A DNA stretch of 64,000 bases from Rotaria sordida (lineage: Eukaryota > Rotifera > Eurotatoria > Philodinida > Philodinidae): assembly GCA_905250125.1 (NCBI GenBank), contig CAJNOL010000411.1:62001-126000 (forward strand), written 5' to 3'. Numbering within the stretch: position 1 is the stretch's first letter; each line of letters begins with the position of its first letter. Made by a program: the position numbers and the translations under genes. Positions 62,474 to 64,000 of the stretch are shown here, piece after piece. The notes beneath the pieces are model-generated. The model made no database searches, had not been told where the DNA came from, and was given only the letters and a program-made list of their open reading frames with translations.

Positions 62474-63272
62474 CCCTAAAGAATGTAGTGAGTTAAGGGT
62501 ACCCGAAAAAAGTACCCTGTTATCAGTATGTCACAGGAACTTTTGGGTACCAAAGTATTTATAGGTACTTTCAAGTACCTAAGTGGTACTTTGGCAGGTA
62601 CCCTCCTACAAAATGTATAGTAACTGGGTACTTGAAGATATTGATCAGATACTCAATTGGGTACTATTGTACAGTATTTCTAGGTATCCTGCAACAAAAA
62701 TTTCAGTATGTTCAGGATCGAACCTGACCTTTCACTTTTTGCATTTTTTTTCTCAAAGCGATTTATTACTTTGTTTTTGATTTTATTATATTTAATTTTT
62801 TCAATTCCGAAAATTCAACAGGTCAAATGCCGAGATCTGATCAAACTTGAGTTGGTCGAGTATCCATGAGACCACCTCATGATAGTCCGCTCTTAATCTA
62901 CGATCAAGATCGGCAAATTCTCGACTAAGGAATAGTGAAGAAATAACCTAAAAAAACTTAGTATGAAAAGAGATTCATTTCTTCTATTTTGCTCTATTGT
63001 TTACACGGAGCTGTGCGCGAAAAAGAAAACGGTGAATGAACAGTCGCTACGCAGAACGCAACAAATGTAGGGTACCCTGTAGAGTTTTGCTCAGTAAAAT
63101 TACAGATATGGGTATCCATATCAGTACTTGCTCAGTGAGCGTATGTTTATGGGTACCTCTTGCAGTACCTACATCAATATAATTACTGAGAATTTTCGAA
63201 GTACTCATATTAGGTACCCTGCTAAGGCTTTCTCAGTGCATGAGTATCCTGAACTCAGTACTTTCTCTAGGG
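62474..63272. mobile_element. non-autonomous element with GGTACC-type subterminal repeats
   Basis: About 799 bp. Inverted ends are CCCTAAAGAATGTAGTGAGT and, in reverse, CCCTAGAGAAAGTACTGAGT, differing at about four positions. The subterminal zones (62495-62700, 63060-63260) hold some 20 copies of GGTACC, GGTACT, AGTACT and close variants in both orientations. The middle (62720-63050) is unrelated unique-looking sequence. No clear target duplication. Confidence 0.7.
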
Positions 63273-64000
63273 ATCGTGTTTCATAATTTAAATCTCGCAG
63301 TGATTGTACCAACAGTTTTTATCTAGTTGTGGTGCTTTTGAAGATTATTATTTTATAACTCTTTGGTCTTACACTAAAATTGAAATTGTAATTTTTTTTC
63401 AGTTTTAGTTTTAGTTTTTTTTTTTGTATGCAATAAAAGATAATTATTATTTCTTAAAGCTATGATCATATAAAAGCAATAATCTGTTACAATTAACTCT
63501 ATTTTAAAAGTCAACGACTGTAAACAAATTGTAGTAATGATTCATTTTATGCATTCGTGATATTTGTCTTATCTTGATTTTTTTAATATCATTATTACAT
63601 ATATCTTATATTTTTCTTGCATGACTATTTACCTACACATAGTAGTCATCATTTGCTAATAGCGACTTATTAACAGTTCTTATTCACATTTATTATAAAA
63701 GAAATGTTAATTGATTGATAAACTGAATGTTCATTAGTGATGATATTAAGTATAACGACAATTATTTTCAAAAAAAGTAGTATACTTATTCATAGATGCT
63801 GAAATAACTTATTAATAATGATTCTTTGTCAAGGAAATCTATACATTATATTAAGAATGTAAAGAATTACGAAAACGACAATAATATTGAATAACTTTCA
63901 TTAAATGCAAAAATTGGGAATAGTACTTTTAGATTTAATGATTATAATGTTTGATAGACATTAAAGATGTTATTTTTCGATATAAATTCGTTGTCGTCTA

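Larger units (their letters stand above)
58610..64000. other. 5.4-kb gene-free tail packed with palindromic elements
   Basis: No gene was found after the receptor stop. The stretch holds at least five inverted-repeat elements one after another (59903-63272). The last 700 bases (63273-64000) are AT-rich with nothing recognised. A GT run lies at about 58703-58729. ORFs at 60470, 61083 and 62583 fall within the palindromes. Confidence 0.65.

Noticed and set aside
62708-62726. B-box-like GGTTCGATCC on the minus strand
   Set aside because: It lies in a short hairpin within a transposon and has no A box at the right distance, so neither a tRNA nor a SINE is supported.

Overview
The window reads as AT-rich nuclear DNA of a small invertebrate animal (about 30% G+C by eye). 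Genes are split by short (about 45-70 nt) GT-AG introns, homopolymer runs are long and frequent, and the gene set is purely metazoan: a receptor guanylyl cyclase, a TALE homeobox gene, a nuclear receptor, WAC and SNAPC3. A bdelloid rotifer such as Rotaria or Adineta is my best guess from gene style and codon use, but this is inference and no single feature proves it. There is no rRNA, no convincing tRNA and no CRISPR array.

Layout. 1-68: possible 3' end of a plus-strand gene. 212-1273 (-): short-chain dehydrogenase. 1274-5467: intergenic. 5468-6106 (+): intronless secreted CAP protein of bacterial-like type. 6107-12259: intergenic, with a TTAA-flanked piggyBac-like element, a small MITE and a decayed coding fragment. 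12260-13815 (+): selenium-binding protein/methanethiol oxidase. 15356-18410 (+): UBIAD1 prenyltransferase. 18573-22849 (+): SLC25A33/36-type pyrimidine nucleotide carrier, with an apparent one-base frameshift in exon 4. 26168-34013 (+): 25-exon receptor guanylyl cyclase with an unusual short cysteine-rich ectodomain. 34014-40108: long low-complexity region. 40109-41205 (+): TGIF-type homeobox gene. 46746-50266 (+): WAC adaptor. 52008-53458 (+): SNAPC3. 54486-58609 (+): NR1-like nuclear receptor. 58610-64000: gene-free and packed with palindromic transposon remnants.

The exon models for SDR, SELENBP, UBIAD1, GC, TGIF, WAC, SNAPC3 and NR were phased by hand and each sums to a whole number of codons. 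Only the SLC25 carrier does not. The genes do not form one pathway. Two tie to membrane/mitochondrial metabolism (UBIAD1, SLC25) and lie only 162 nt apart. Four concern transcription or chromatin (TGIF, WAC, SNAPC3, NR).

Mobile DNA is mostly non-autonomous: Tc1/mariner-like palindromes with TA duplications, a hAT MITE with 8-bp duplications, an 8-bp-TSD element with subterminal repeats, a foldback element with 10-bp flanking repeats, and one 5'-truncated LINE nested inside a palindrome within a guanylyl cyclase intron. No retrovirus-like or Polinton-like element was recognised.
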